From contig CP124680.1 of the NCBI GenBank assembly GCA_029961745.1, positions 1,674,001-1,738,000 on the forward strand: a DNA stretch of 64,000 nt. Direction: 5' to 3'. The notes below the pieces were generated by a model, which had not been told where the DNA came from, did no database searches, and saw nothing but the letters and a program-made list of their open reading frames with translations. Origin of the DNA: Nocardioides sp. L-11A. GTDB lineage: Bacteria > Actinomycetota > Actinomycetes > Propionibacteriales > Nocardioidaceae. Numbering within the stretch: position 1 is the stretch's first letter; every line of letters starts with the position of its first letter. Shown here one piece after another: positions 8,032-17,400 of the stretch. A program made the position numbers and the translations under genes.

Positions 8032-9432
8032 GTGACCCACTTCGATGTCCTCGTCCTCGGTGCCGGCCCCGGTGGGTACGTCGCCGCGATCCGCGCCGCC
8101 CAGCTCGGCAAGTCCGTTGCCGTGATCGAGAAGAAGTACTGGGGCGGCGTCTGTCTCAACGTCGGCTGCATCCCCTCCAAGGCGCTGCTCAAGAACGCCG
8201 AGCTCGCCCACACGCTGACCCACGAGAAGGCCAAGTTCGGCATCGAGGGCGACGCCACGATGGCCTTCGGCCCGACGCACGCGCGCTCGCGCCAGGTGAG
8301 CGCCGGCATCGTCAAGGGCGTCCACTTCCTGATGAAGAAGAACAAGATCACCGAGATCGACGGCTGGGGCACGCTGACCGGCGCCAAGTCGGTCTCCGTC
8401 GCGCTCAACGACGGCTCCACGGCCGACTACACGTGCGACAACCTGATCCTCGCCACCGGCGCGACGGTGCGCACCGTCCCGGGCGTCGAGGTCAACGGCA
8501 AGAACATCGTGTCGTACGAGGAGCAGATCCTCGACGAGAACCTCCCGTCGTCCATCATCATCGGCGGCTCGGGCGCGATCGGCGTCGAGTTCGCCTACGT
8601 GATGAAGAACTTCGGCGTCGACGTGACCATCGTCGAGTTCCTCGACCGGATGGTCCCGACCGAGGACGCCGACGTGTCCAAGGAGCTCGCCAAGCACTAC
8701 AAGAAGCTCGGCGTGAAGGTGCTGACCTCGACCGCCGTGAAGGGCGTCGAGGACACCGGCTCCGGCGTGAAGGTCCGGGTGGCTCCGGCCGCCGGCGGCG
8801 ACGAGCAGGTGCTCGAGGCCGACAAGTTCCTCGCCGCCTTCGGCTTCGCTCCCCGCGTCGAGGGCTACGGCCTCGACGTGGCCGGTGTCGCGCTGACCGA
8901 CCGCGGCGCGATCGAGGTCGACGAGTTCTGCCGCACCAACGTCGAGGGCGTCTACGCCATCGGCGACGTCACCGGCAAGATGATGCTCGCCCACGTCGCC
9001 GAGGCGATGGGTATCGTCGCCGCCGAGACCCTGGCCGGTGCCGAGACCATGCCGGTCGAGTACGACTTCATCCCGCGCGCGACGTACTGCCAGCCGCAGA
9101 TCGGCTCCTTCGGCTACAGCGAGGCGCAGGCCAAGGAGAAGGGCTACGACGTCAAGACGGCCTCGTTCCCGTTCACCGCCAACGGCAAGGCCATGGGCCT
9201 GGGCGAGGCCGTCGGCTTCGTCAAGATCGTCGCCGACGCCGAGTTCAACGAGATCCTCGGCGCCCACATGATCGGCCCCGACGTCACCGAGCTGCTCCCC
9301 GCGCTGACCCTCGCGCAGAAGTGGGACCTCACCGCCGACGAGGTGGGCCGCAACGTGTTCGCCCACCCGACGCTCTCGGAGGCCGTGAAGGAGGCGATCC
9401 ACGGGATCGCCGGCCACATGATCAACCTCTGA
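8032..9432 (+). CDS. lpd: Dihydrolipoyl dehydrogenase (E3)
   Basis: 466 residues, the usual length. It reoxidises dihydrolipoamide of the 2-oxoacid dehydrogenase complexes using FAD and NAD+. Visible are the FAD loop GAGPGG near residue 9, the redox disulfide motif [13 protein letters not shown] near 37 with both cysteines, the NAD loop [10 protein letters not shown] near 175, the second FAD motif YAIGDVTG near 305 and the C-terminal His-Glu pair in HPTLSE. GTG 8032 gives the standard N-terminus [14 protein letters not shown]; the longer frame from 7936 reads through the promoter. Translation is probably leaderless. It is followed by a bidirectional terminator and is not linked to E1/E2 genes here. 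Contrast with the second, cysteine-lacking family member at 35645. Confidence 0.96.
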   Translation: MTHFDVLVLGAGPGGYVAAIRAAQLGKSVAVIEKKYWGGVCLNVGCIPSKALLKNAELAHTLTHEKAKFGIEGDATMAFGPTHARSRQVSAGIVKGVHFLMKKNKITEIDGWGTLTGAKSVSVALNDGSTADYTCDNLILATGATVRTVPGVEVNGKNIVSYEEQILDENLPSSIIIGGSGAIGVEFAYVMKNFGVDVTIVEFLDRMVPTEDADVSKELAKHYKKLGVKVLTSTAVKGVEDTGSGVKVRVAPAAGGDEQVLEADKFLAAFGFAPRVEGYGLDVAGVALTDRGAIEVDEFCRTNVEGVYAIGDVTGKMMLAHVAEAMGIVAAETLAGAETMPVEYDFIPRATYCQPQIGSFGYSEAQAKEKGYDVKTASFPFTANGKAMGLGEAVGFVKIVADAEFNEILGAHMIGPDVTELLPALTLAQKWDLTADEVGRNVFAHPTLSEAVKEAIHGIAGHMINL

Positions 9433-9444
9433 GCGCCTGCTCGC

Positions 9445-9478
9445 CCGGACCCCGTCTCCGACCGGAGGCGGGGTCCGG
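9445..9478. terminator. Bidirectional terminator hairpin between convergent lpd and FHA/HTH genes
   Basis: A 15-bp stem with one mismatch (CCGGACCCCGTCTCC against GGAGGCGGGGTCCGG) and a four-base loop lies between the two convergent stop codons. It has no U-tract, as is common in high-GC actinobacteria. Confidence 0.75.
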
Positions 9479-9486
9479 TCGTCCGG

Positions 9487-10188
9487 TCAGGACGACGGCG
9501 CGGCGTCGAGCTGGTCGAGGAGGACCAGGTCCTCGGCGGTCACGACGCGGGAGGCCAGGGCGTACTCGACCAGGCGCACCCGCCGGTTGCTCGCGGTGCG
9601 GTCGCTGCTGCCGTGCAGGCCGCGCACGCCGAGCCGGGTGAACTTCTCGCAGACGTTGTCGAGCTTGCGGTTGAACCGGGTCGTCGTCCAGCCGAGCCGC
9701 TCGGCGGCCGACCGCGAGTGCGGGATGGCACCGGCGCCGCGCTGGCCGCGGCGCAGGATGTCCTCGGCCAGCGCGACGATGAGCAGGCGCTGGTCGGGGG
9801 TCAGCGCGACCCGGCCGAGGGTGGTCTGGCCGTCGCTCACCTGCAGCTCGGCGACCTGGACGAACTGCGGGGCATCGTTGTGCACCTCGAACTCGTAGGT
9901 CGTCGGCCCGGCGGTGAACCACACGACGGTGCGGGCGAACACCAGCGGGATCCGGGCGCCCGGCGCCAGCCAGGTCTGCACCAGGCCGTGCTCGTCGGCG
10001 ATCGTCGCCGAGGTCGCGTTGCCGACATTGGCCAGCCACAGCAGATCGTGGTCGAACCCGATCTCGAGGAAGCGGCGGTGCAGATAGGGGTTGTCGTCGA
10101 TGACGATGTCGCCGTCCCGTCCGAGCACGAGCGCCCGATCGGGAGCGGCGAGGTGCTCCTCGCCGCAGAAGTCGACGACGGCGGTCAT
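9487..10188 (-). CDS. Cytoplasmic FHA-like/helix-turn-helix protein, likely phospho-responsive regulator
   Basis: 233 residues with no signal or membrane segment. The first half is FHA-like in strand pattern (ALVLGRDGDIVIDDNPYLHRRFLEI, with the GR, the D.....HRRF positions), then NVGNATSATI in place of the usual SxNGT. The second half is predicted helical with an HTH-like stretch (RSAAERLGWTTTRFNRKLDNVCEKF). The FHA domain would bind phosphothreonine made by the kinase encoded just upstream, so a route from kinase to transcription is suggested. ATG 10188 lies eight bases after the kinase stop. It is the last gene of the leftward arm. Function is inferred from domains; I do not recognise a named orthologue. 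Confidence 0.7.
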   Translation of the reverse strand: MTAVVDFCGEEHLAAPDRALVLGRDGDIVIDDNPYLHRRFLEIGFDHDLLWLANVGNATSATIADEHGLVQTWLAPGARIPLVFARTVVWFTAGPTTYEFEVHNDAPQFVQVAELQVSDGQTTLGRVALTPDQRLLIVALAEDILRRGQRGAGAIPHSRSAAERLGWTTTRFNRKLDNVCEKFTRLGVRGLHGSSDRTASNRRVRLVEYALASRVVTAEDLVLLDQLDAAPSS

Positions 10189-10195
10189 CGGGTGC

Positions 10196-11800
10196 TCACG
10201 GCCATGCGCGGCACTTCTCGTAGGGCCCCTGGACGGTGCCGCCGACCGCCACGCCGAGGCGGACACAGGCCTCGCCCGGGGCGGACATGGCGACCAGCAG
10301 ACCGTCGGGGCCGGCCTCCTGGGCGGCGTACCGACCGCCGTCCTGGCGCACGCTCCAGCGCAGCACGGTGTCCGAGGCGGCGCCCTCGGCGACGAAGAGC
10401 ACCCCGCCGTCCTGGGGCTTCGCGACGATCGTGGGCTCGACCGCGGCGGGGATGACGTCGCCGAGACCGGCCGGCCCGGGGGCGGAGGGGGTTGCCGCGG
10501 GCGGCTTCCGGTCGCCGGAACCCGACAGCACCAGGCCGATGACGACGGCGGCCGCGGCCAGCACCGCGACCGCGCCGAGGGCGAGGATCGTGCTCCGCCT
10601 GCCCGCCGCCGCCGGGACCGCGGGGGCCGCGGGGGCCGCGGGATCGGTGGGGGCGGTCGGTCCCGACCGGGGCGTCGGGGCGCCGACGACCCGGGGGCGC
10701 AGCTCGGTGGCCTCGCCGACGGGTGCGGCCGAGGGCGTCGCCACGGCGGGACGCCGCTCCGTCATCTCCTCGTCCGGCGGAGGTGGCGGCGCGCTGGGGC
10801 GGACCGTCACCGGCCGCTTGAGCATGGTCAGGCCGTCGTCGGAGTCCGTCTCGGGGGCGGGAGCGGCGGCGATGGGGGCGCCGGATGCTTCGGTGGGTGC
10901 GCTCGGGACGGCCGCCGCGGCGGGGATCTCGTCCGGGGGCGGTTCGGCCTCGAGGACCACGATCTCGGTCCGGGCCAGGCGCATCTCCTGCTCGACCCGC
11001 TGGAGGTGGCGGGCCAGCTCCAGTGCGGTGCGGGGGCGGTGGGCCGGGTCCTTCGCCATCGCCTGCTGGAGCAGGCGGTCCAGACTCGACGGCGCGTCCG
11101 CCCGCCCGGTCGAGGGCACCTTGCCGTGCAGGATCCGCCCGAACAGCGCCCGCTCGCCGTTGTCGCCGGACACCGCGAACGGCGAGCGTCCCACCAGCAG
11201 GTGCCAGATCGTCGCCGCCAGCGAGTAGATGTCCGAGGCCGCGGAGCCGTTCGACCGTCCGGTCAGCACCTCCGGCGGGGACCACGGCATCGAGACGCCG
11301 AGGTTCTCGTCGTCCTCGCCCCGATCGCCCCGGCCGGCGATGCCGAAGTCGCTCAACGCGGGGACGCCGTACGAGCTCACCAGGACGTTGGCGGGCTTGA
11401 TGTCGCGGTGGATGATGCCGTTGCGGTGCGCGGTCTCGACGGCGCTGGCGAGCTGGATGCCGGTCCGCAGCGCCTCCGGCACCGACATCTGCTCCTTGGC
11501 CACCCGGGCACCGAGGTCGGGCTGGGGGAAGTAGCGCATGACGAGATAGGGCCGCCCGTCACCGGACGTCCCCGCGCCGAGGACCGGCACGATGTAGGGA
11601 TGCTCGGCGAGATCGGCCATGACGTCGGCCTCCGCGGCGAACTGGCGGCGCTGCCGCTCGTCGAGCAGGTCGGACTTGAGCAGCTTGACCGCGACCTTGA
11701 TCCGGGGTTGGTCCCGCTCGTAGAGGTAGACGTCCGAGAAGCCGCCGGAGCCGAGCTTCTCGACGCAGCGCATGCCCGGTAGGTCCGGCCCCTGCCGCAC
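10196..11800 (-). CDS. Transmembrane Ser/Thr protein kinase (PknB/Pkb2-like)
   Basis: About 534 residues. The kinase domain spans residues 10-270: glycine loop LGSGGFSDVY, VAVKLLK lysine, HRDIKPANVLV catalytic loop and SDFGIAG metal-binding motif, so it should be active. A proline/threonine-rich juxtamembrane segment follows, then one membrane helix near 400-425 and about 110 extracellular residues with no PASTA repeats. The threonine-rich EMTERR, EATELRP and DGLTMLK stretches are plausible autophosphorylation sites. GTG 11800 has AAGGAG eight bases upstream; GTG 11809, overlapping the previous stop, is the alternative. It is in an operon with PP2C and FHA genes, a classic kinase/phosphatase/FHA module facing the PFNA/type VII arm. 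Confidence 0.93.
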   Translation of the reverse strand: MRQGPDLPGMRCVEKLGSGGFSDVYLYERDQPRIKVAVKLLKSDLLDERQRRQFAAEADVMADLAEHPYIVPVLGAGTSGDGRPYLVMRYFPQPDLGARVAKEQMSVPEALRTGIQLASAVETAHRNGIIHRDIKPANVLVSSYGVPALSDFGIAGRGDRGEDDENLGVSMPWSPPEVLTGRSNGSAASDIYSLAATIWHLLVGRSPFAVSGDNGERALFGRILHGKVPSTGRADAPSSLDRLLQQAMAKDPAHRPRTALELARHLQRVEQEMRLARTEIVVLEAEPPPDEIPAAAAVPSAPTEASGAPIAAAPAPETDSDDGLTMLKRPVTVRPSAPPPPPDEEMTERRPAVATPSAAPVGEATELRPRVVGAPTPRSGPTAPTDPAAPAAPAVPAAAGRRSTILALGAVAVLAAAAVVIGLVLSGSGDRKPPAATPSAPGPAGLGDVIPAAVEPTIVAKPQDGGVLFVAEGAASDTVLRWSVRQDGGRYAAQEAGPDGLLVAMSAPGEACVRLGVAVGGTVQGPYEKCRAWP

Positions 11801-11805
11801 GGCGC

Positions 11806-13404
11806 TCACTCCTTCACCTCGTAGACGACCCGGACGTCGCCGGCCAGCGTGATCACCGTGCCGGGCACGATCACGTAGTCCTCCTGGGCACGCAGCTTCT
11901 CCGGCTCCCGGTTCGGGAGCGTGATCTCGGTGCCGTTGGAGGAGTCGAGATCGCGGACCAGGACCTGCCAGCCGTCGAGGCTGACGTGGACGTGGTTGCG
12001 GCTGATCCCCGGGTCCGCGATCTTCACCAGGTTGGGCTGACTGGCCGCGCGGCTGGCACTCGCCTGCGGCGCCCGGCCGATGATCACGTCGCGGTCCAGC
12101 CCGATCGGCGTGCCGTCCTCGCGCCGCAGCGAGCCGAGGGCCGGCCGGGCGACCTCCTGCGGATCGCCCGGGTCGACGGGAGCGCCACAGATCCGGCAGG
12201 CGTCCTGGTACGGCGGCGTCAGGTGCCCGGCGGAGCACCGCACCGCCGTCACGGTCGGTCCCACGAGCTCGGGCGAGCGCATCGCGGCGAGGAGGTCGGC
12301 ACGGCTCATGGTGAGCTGGCTGCTCTCGTCGTCGCCCTGCGGCGCCGGGGCAGCGGCCGGTGGCTCGGCGGGCATCCCGGGAGGCGGCGCCGCGGGCGGC
12401 GGTGGCATCGAGGGCGGTGGCATCGAGGGCGGCGGTGTCGCCGGGGGTGGTGTCGTCGGGGGTGGTGGGGGCGCGGGCGGCGGAGCCGCCGGCGCGCCGC
12501 TGAGCCAGGGCAGTCCGTCGATGAGACCACCGCCCCCCGCCGCGGCCGGCGGTGTCACCGCCGGGAGGGCGCCGGTGCGGTCCGTCCAGACCGCCGTGAC
12601 CTCGCGGGCCGGGGGCGGCGGGGCCGGCTCGGCGGCGGCGGGCTCCACGGCGGGCTCGGCCTCCGCGCCGATCTCGGCGGTCGCGGCGTCCTCGGTGACC
12701 TCCTCGGAGTGCTCCTCGGCGTGCTCCTCGGCCTCCTGCTCGGCCTCCTGCTCAGCCTCGAGCCGGGCGAGGAAGGCGTCGCGGTCCTGGGTGCCGGCGA
12801 ACAGGTCGCTGTAGTCGCGCACGGGGCCGTCCGCCTCGGCCTGCGGTGCGGGCTCGGGTTCTGGCTCGGACTCCGGTTCGGGCTCCGGTTCGGGCTCGGG
12901 TTCCGGCTCGGGTTCTGGCTCGGGTTCCGGTTCCGGCTCGGGCTCCGGCGTCGGCTCGAGCGGCGCCTCCGCAGCGGCCAGCACGATCCGGTCGGCCTGG
13001 GTGATGCCGAGGCCGACGGGAAGGGCGGGGCCGTCCGGCTCCCCGCCGTCGTACCCGAGCTCGATCCGCTCGCAGGTGCCGACGACGACCCGGTCCAGCC
13101 AGGTGCCGGGCAGCTCGCCGACGGGCTCCCGGCCGTGCGGGCCGTCGAGGACCAGCCGGGCCGGAGCGCGCACCACGACCCGCTGCCCGCCGGCCGTGGG
13201 GACCACGAGTGCGAAGCCCGGGAGATCGGCCAGACCGCCGCGGAGCAGGACGTCGAGGACCTCCTCGGCCCCACCCGCGCGGCGCAGGACCTGCCAGGCG
13301 TCCGCGATCCGCTCGTCGGTGACGCGCAGGTCGATGAGCAGCCAGCCGTGGGGAGTCGTCACGGCCGTCCAGGCGCCGGGGGAGTAGCTGCCCTCGAGGG
13401 TCAT
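11806..13404 (-). CDS. FHA-domain protein with acidic EP-repeat and proline-rich linkers
   Basis: 532 residues. Residues 1-145 form a compact domain of unknown family. Residues about 149-185 are an almost pure Glu-Pro repeat, followed by an acidic coiled stretch and a Pro/Met-rich linker. A four-cysteine zinc-ribbon-like segment comes next (CSAG...CRICG near 410-425). A C-terminal FHA domain ends the protein (VIIGR near 450, [10 protein letters not shown] near 480, [10 protein letters not shown] near 500), with all key phosphothreonine-binding residues present. No signal peptide is seen. The ATG overlaps the PP2C stop (ATGA), and the next gene starts at the stop, so all three are coupled. It probably links the kinase to the secretion machinery; that role is inferred. 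Confidence 0.85.
   Translation of the reverse strand: MTLEGSYSPGAWTAVTTPHGWLLIDLRVTDERIADAWQVLRRAGGAEEVLDVLLRGGLADLPGFALVVPTAGGQRVVVRAPARLVLDGPHGREPVGELPGTWLDRVVVGTCERIELGYDGGEPDGPALPVGLGITQADRIVLAAAEAPLEPTPEPEPEPEPEPEPEPEPEPEPEPEPESEPEPEPAPQAEADGPVRDYSDLFAGTQDRDAFLARLEAEQEAEQEAEEHAEEHSEEVTEDAATAEIGAEAEPAVEPAAAEPAPPPPAREVTAVWTDRTGALPAVTPPAAAGGGGLIDGLPWLSGAPAAPPPAPPPPPTTPPPATPPPSMPPPSMPPPPAAPPPGMPAEPPAAAPAPQGDDESSQLTMSRADLLAAMRSPELVGPTVTAVRCSAGHLTPPYQDACRICGAPVDPGDPQEVARPALGSLRREDGTPIGLDRDVIIGRAPQASASRAASQPNLVKIADPGISRNHVHVSLDGWQVLVRDLDSSNGTEITLPNREPEKLRAQEDYVIVPGTVITLAGDVRVVYEVKE
12850..12957 (-). repeat. Glu-Pro codon repeat within the FHA protein gene
   Basis: About 18 six-base units encode (EP)n with a single ES break. 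Codons alternate between GAG and GAA and between CCG and CCA/CCC types, so the DNA repeat is imperfect although the peptide repeat is nearly perfect. The rigid extended linker is probably 60-70 Angstrom or more. Confidence 0.8.
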
Positions 13405-14204
13405 CGCTCCGCCCTCGGGTCCGGTTGCTTGGGTGTGGTCGCGACGTCGAGGTCGTCCTCGGCGGCGGGCGGCGTGTGGACCACGACCGCGGTGACGTTG
13501 TCGCGCCCCCCGGCCTCGACCGCGGCATCGACCAGCATCGTGGCGGCGTCCCGCGGCCCGCGGGCGGCCTCGACGATCGCCGCGATCCGTGCGTCGTCCA
13601 GCTCGTTCGTGAGCCCGTCGGAGCAGGCGACGAAGACGTCGCCGTCCGGGTCGGTCGGGAAGATCCACACGTCGGGCGCCGGCGCGGGGTCGGTGCCCAG
13701 CGACCGGGTGATCACGTGCCGCAGCGGGTGGCTCGACGCCTCCTCCGCGCGCAGCCGGCCGAGTGCGACCAGCTCGGCGACCTCGGAGTGGTCGACGGTC
13801 AGCTGGACGGCGGCGCCGCCGGCGATCCGGTAGACGCGGGAGTCGCCGATGTTGAAGACCAGCCAGTGCGGACTGCCGCCGAAGTCGACCAGCGCGATCC
13901 CGGACAGCGTGGTGCCCATGCCGCCCCGGCCGGGCTCGCGGGAGTCGGCGAGGATCGCCTCGTTGGCCTGTCCGATCGCCTCCTGGACGTCCTCGGGGCG
14001 CAGCCGATCGCGCTCGGCGATCGCCGCGAGCGCCTCGACCGCGTGGGCGCTCGCGACGTCGCCGCAGGCATGCCCGCCCATCCCGTCGGCGACCAGGGCG
14101 AGGTGGCGACGGGCGAGATACGCGTCCTCGTTGAGGCGGCGGACCTTCCCGATGTGGCTGGCGGCACCCAGCTCGATGGTGACGTCCAGCGCGACAACCT
14201 CCAC
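13401..14204 (-). CDS. PP2C-type Ser/Thr protein phosphatase
   Basis: 267 residues, a complete PPM/PP2C catalytic domain. Metal-binding and motif positions are NEDAY near residue 24, ADGMGGH near 38, GDSRVYRI near 125, DHS and [10 protein letters not shown] near 205, and [11 protein letters not shown] near 240. It is PrpC/PstP-like but has no membrane anchor, so it should be cytosolic. It would dephosphorylate kinase targets encoded in the same operon. GTG 14204 gives a standard start ([22 protein letters not shown]); a TTG at 14234 would add ten residues and has no better binding site. First gene of the leftward arm; the 230-base gap upstream is shared with the divergent giant-protein gene. 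Confidence 0.92.
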   Translation of the reverse strand: MEVVALDVTIELGAASHIGKVRRLNEDAYLARRHLALVADGMGGHACGDVASAHAVEALAAIAERDRLRPEDVQEAIGQANEAILADSREPGRGGMGTTLSGIALVDFGGSPHWLVFNIGDSRVYRIAGGAAVQLTVDHSEVAELVALGRLRAEEASSHPLRHVITRSLGTDPAPAPDVWIFPTDPDGDVFVACSDGLTNELDDARIAAIVEAARGPRDAATMLVDAAVEAGGRDNVTAVVVHTPPAAEDDLDVATTPKQPDPRAER

Positions 14205-14306
14205 GTTCCGGTCGGCCGGGCCGACTGCTCTCAACGGCGGCTCATAGTGGCACCGCCGCGGGCCTGCGTGCAGGCAATGTCCGGAATCCGCCCGGGTTAC
14301 GGGGCC

Positions 14307-14332
14307 GGCTGTCCTCGGATCCGAGGACAGCC
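14307..14332. promoter_or_regulatory. Perfect 26-bp palindrome between the two arms of the kinase/secretion locus
   Basis: Thirteen bases, GGCTGTCCTCGGA, are followed directly by their reverse complement. The site is 103 bases upstream of the PP2C start and 103 bases upstream of the giant-protein start, so it is centred in the divergent promoter region. A central operator for co-regulation of both arms is the simplest reading. A terminator is unlikely because transcription diverges here. Confidence 0.7.
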
Positions 14333-14372
14333 CAAGTTCGATGATTCCCGGCGGCCGGTCGCGCCCCGTCGC

Positions 14373-14378
14373 TAGCGT
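14373..14378 (+). promoter_or_regulatory. Probable -10 box of the rightward PFNA/type VII arm
   Basis: TAGCGT lies 57 bases before the GTG of the giant surface-protein gene and about 40 bases after the 26-bp palindrome. The same hexamer, TAGCGT, is found at 29731-29736 ahead of the WXG100 genes. A -35 box is not obvious. Confidence 0.4.
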
Positions 14379-14434
14379 GCGGCGGGCCGCCTCGGGGCGG
14401 TGATCTGTCGTCCACGATTCCAGGAGGAACCGGC

Positions 14435-17400
14435 GTGGCCATCGTGTCGCTGCGAGGTCCGCGCTCGTTCGTTCGTCGGCACCGCACGTCGCTCGCGTCG
14501 TGGACCGCGCTCGCCGCCGTCGGCGGCGGCCTGCTGGTCTACGCGATCGGCTCGGACGGGCAGACCGTGCACCGCGCGGACCTCAACGACGGCGGCGTCT
14601 GGGTCACGAACCAGGACCTGCAGGCCATCGGCCGGCAGAACATGCCCATCGAGCAGCTCGACGCGTACGTCGATGCCGGCCAGTCCGCCCAGCCGGACAT
14701 CCTCCAGGACGGCTCGGCCGTGGTCAGCGTCGACGGCTCGGTGCTGACACCGGTGAGCGCGACCCGCGGTGCCGCGGTGCCCGACGGTGCCGTCAACGCG
14801 GCCGGACCGGCGTCGCTGGGCGGTGGTTCGCTCGCCGCCGTCGACCCCGAGAAGGGCGAGGTCTGGGCGACCCGGCTGGACCCGGGTGCGGACGTGACCT
14901 CCCTCGCCGAGCTCAATGCCGAGGCGGACCCGCTCGCGGAGGTGGGGCCCGAGGCGGTGGTGGTCGCGACCCGCACCGGGTCCGTCGTCGCGGCCTCGGC
15001 CGCGACCGGCAAGGTCCTCGAGTTGGCGCCGACGGCCGCCGGCTTCACCAAGCCTGCCGCGCTCGACGTGCCCGACCCTCGCGACGGCATCGTGGCGGCC
15101 ACGGCCGTCGGCAGTACGCCGGTCCTCCTCGACGGGGCCGGTCGGCTGCTGGTGCCCGGGGTGAAGGCGGTCGAGATCGCCGATCCGTCCGCCGTGAAGG
15201 GCGGTCAGGTCCTGCTCCAGCAGCCCGGTCCGGCGGCCGACGAGGTCTTCGTCGGCACCGACACCGGCCTCGCGGCGGTCGGCCTCGACGACGGCGACGT
15301 GCGCCGGATCGACGCCGGCAGCGGGCAGCCCGTGGCGCCGGTGCGGATCAACGGGTGCGTCTTCGGGGTCTGGGCCTCCGGCACGTCCGCTCAGGCGGCG
15401 ATGGCGTGTGACGGCGCCGACCCGGTCGGGCCGAACCCGTTCGAGATCTCGCCGGCAGCAGAGTTGAGGTTCCGGGTCAACCGCAACCAGGCGGTGCTCA
15501 ACGACGTCCGCACCGGCGCCGTCTGGAGCATGAACAACGCCCAGCCGACCCAGATCGCGGACTGGCAGGCGATCAAGCCCCAGGACCCGAAGGACTCCCA
15601 GGACGACGAGAAGAAGACCGACTCCGAGCAGGTCCGGCAGGCGCCGCAGGCCAAGACCGACAACCTGGGCGCGCGGGCGGGCGGTACGACGGTGCTGCAC
15701 GTCCTCGACAACGACCTGGTGTCCGGCGGCGGCGTCCTCACCATCACCGACGTGGCGCCCCCGGCCGACAAGACCGTGGCAGTGCAGGTGTCGCCCGACC
15801 GGCAGTCGCTGCTGCTGACCGTCCCGCCCGCGGTGACCAGCCCCCTGACCTTCGGCTACACGATCAGCGACGGGACGGGCGGCAAGGACTCGACCGCCGA
15901 CGGCACGGTCAACATCGCCACCCGAGCGGTCGACGATCCCGGCACCGCGCAGCCGACGCTGCGCAAGGGCGCCGAGCCCCCGACGTACCCGATGGCCGCT
16001 CGCGGCAGCGTCGAGTTCTCCGTCCTGCCCGACTGGCGCGACGAGCAGTACGGCGACCCGGTGTCGCTCGACGGCATCGAGAAGGTCCCCGGGGTGGAGT
16101 CCTCGGTCACGGCCGAGGGACTGATCCGGATCCAGGCCGCCGGAGCCTCGGGCGCCGTGCGGGTGCCCTACCGCGTGTCGACGGGAGGCGAGCCGGGCCA
16201 GGGCGTGGTCGTCCTCGACGTGCTCCCCAAGGGCAGCAACAAGGCGGTTCCCGCGCAGGCGCTGCCCGACGTCGCCTCCGGCGAGGTCGGCGGACCGATC
16301 GCCGTCCAGCCGCTCGACAACGACATCCCCGGCGCGGACCCCAGCGACGCCCAGGCCCGGCTGGCTCTCGCCGGACGGGTCGCGCCGACCCGCGGGCTGG
16401 ACGTCGCCACCGACCTGGAGTCCGGGAGGGTCACGGTCCAGGCCCAGCGGCCCGGCACCTACCAGCTCACCTATGCGGCGGGCTTCGGCGCCGCCGCCCG
16501 CGCGACCGGGAAGATCACCGTCGTCGTCGACCCGGCCAGCGACAAGGGCGACCTCCCGATCGCCTCCCCGGACACGACGATCGTGCACGGCACCGCGCCG
16601 ATCGTCGTCGACGTGCTCGCCAACGACTACGACCCCAAGGGCCGGATGCTCGCCGTCCAGCAGGCCGAGCCGGTCGACCCGGACAGCGGGCTCGAGGTCG
16701 CCGTCGTCGACGGCCGGTGGCTGCGGATCAACGGCCCGCTCGGCATGCCGGCCGGCCAGCGTGTGGAGTACACCGTCAGCAACGGGGCGGGCTCCGCGAA
16801 GTCCACGGTGGCGGTGACCCAGAAGGAGCCGCTGCCGCCCGAGCAGAACATCCCGATCCCCACGGACGACGACGTCACCGTGCGCGTCGGCGACAGCGCC
16901 GTCGTCCCGGTCCTCGACAACGACTCGACGCCCGGCGGCGACCCGGTCGGCCTGAAGACCCTCGCCGCCGAGGGGCTGCCGATGGGTGAGCTCACCGTCA
17001 ACCCGCCGTTGGGCCGGGCCTACGTCAGCGGCCGCAACGTGCGCTATGTCGCGCCCGCCGCCGACGAGATCGGCGGCCCGACGACGGTCGAGGTCACCTA
17101 TATCGTCCAGAACGAGGCCGACCTCAGCATCCCGCACGCCGCGGGCACCCTGCGGGTCAAGGTCACCCCGGAGCCGACGGACCAGAACCCGAACCAGCCG
17201 CCGACGCCGCGCGCGGTCGAGGGCCGCGTGGTCCAGGGCGACGAGGTCGCGCTCCGCCCGCCCCTGGTGGGCAACGACCCCGACGGCGACTCGATCACGA
17301 TCGTCGGTCTCGATCGGCCGCCCGCCCTGGGCCGGCTGCTGAGCTTCGGCGCCGACTCACTGGTCTACGAGGCGTTCCCCGGCTCGCAGGGCACCGACGA

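Noticed and set aside
14372..17137. Long minus-strand frame under the giant surface-protein gene
   Set aside because: Shadow of the plus-strand gene, with no start signal, no domain and low-complexity composition.
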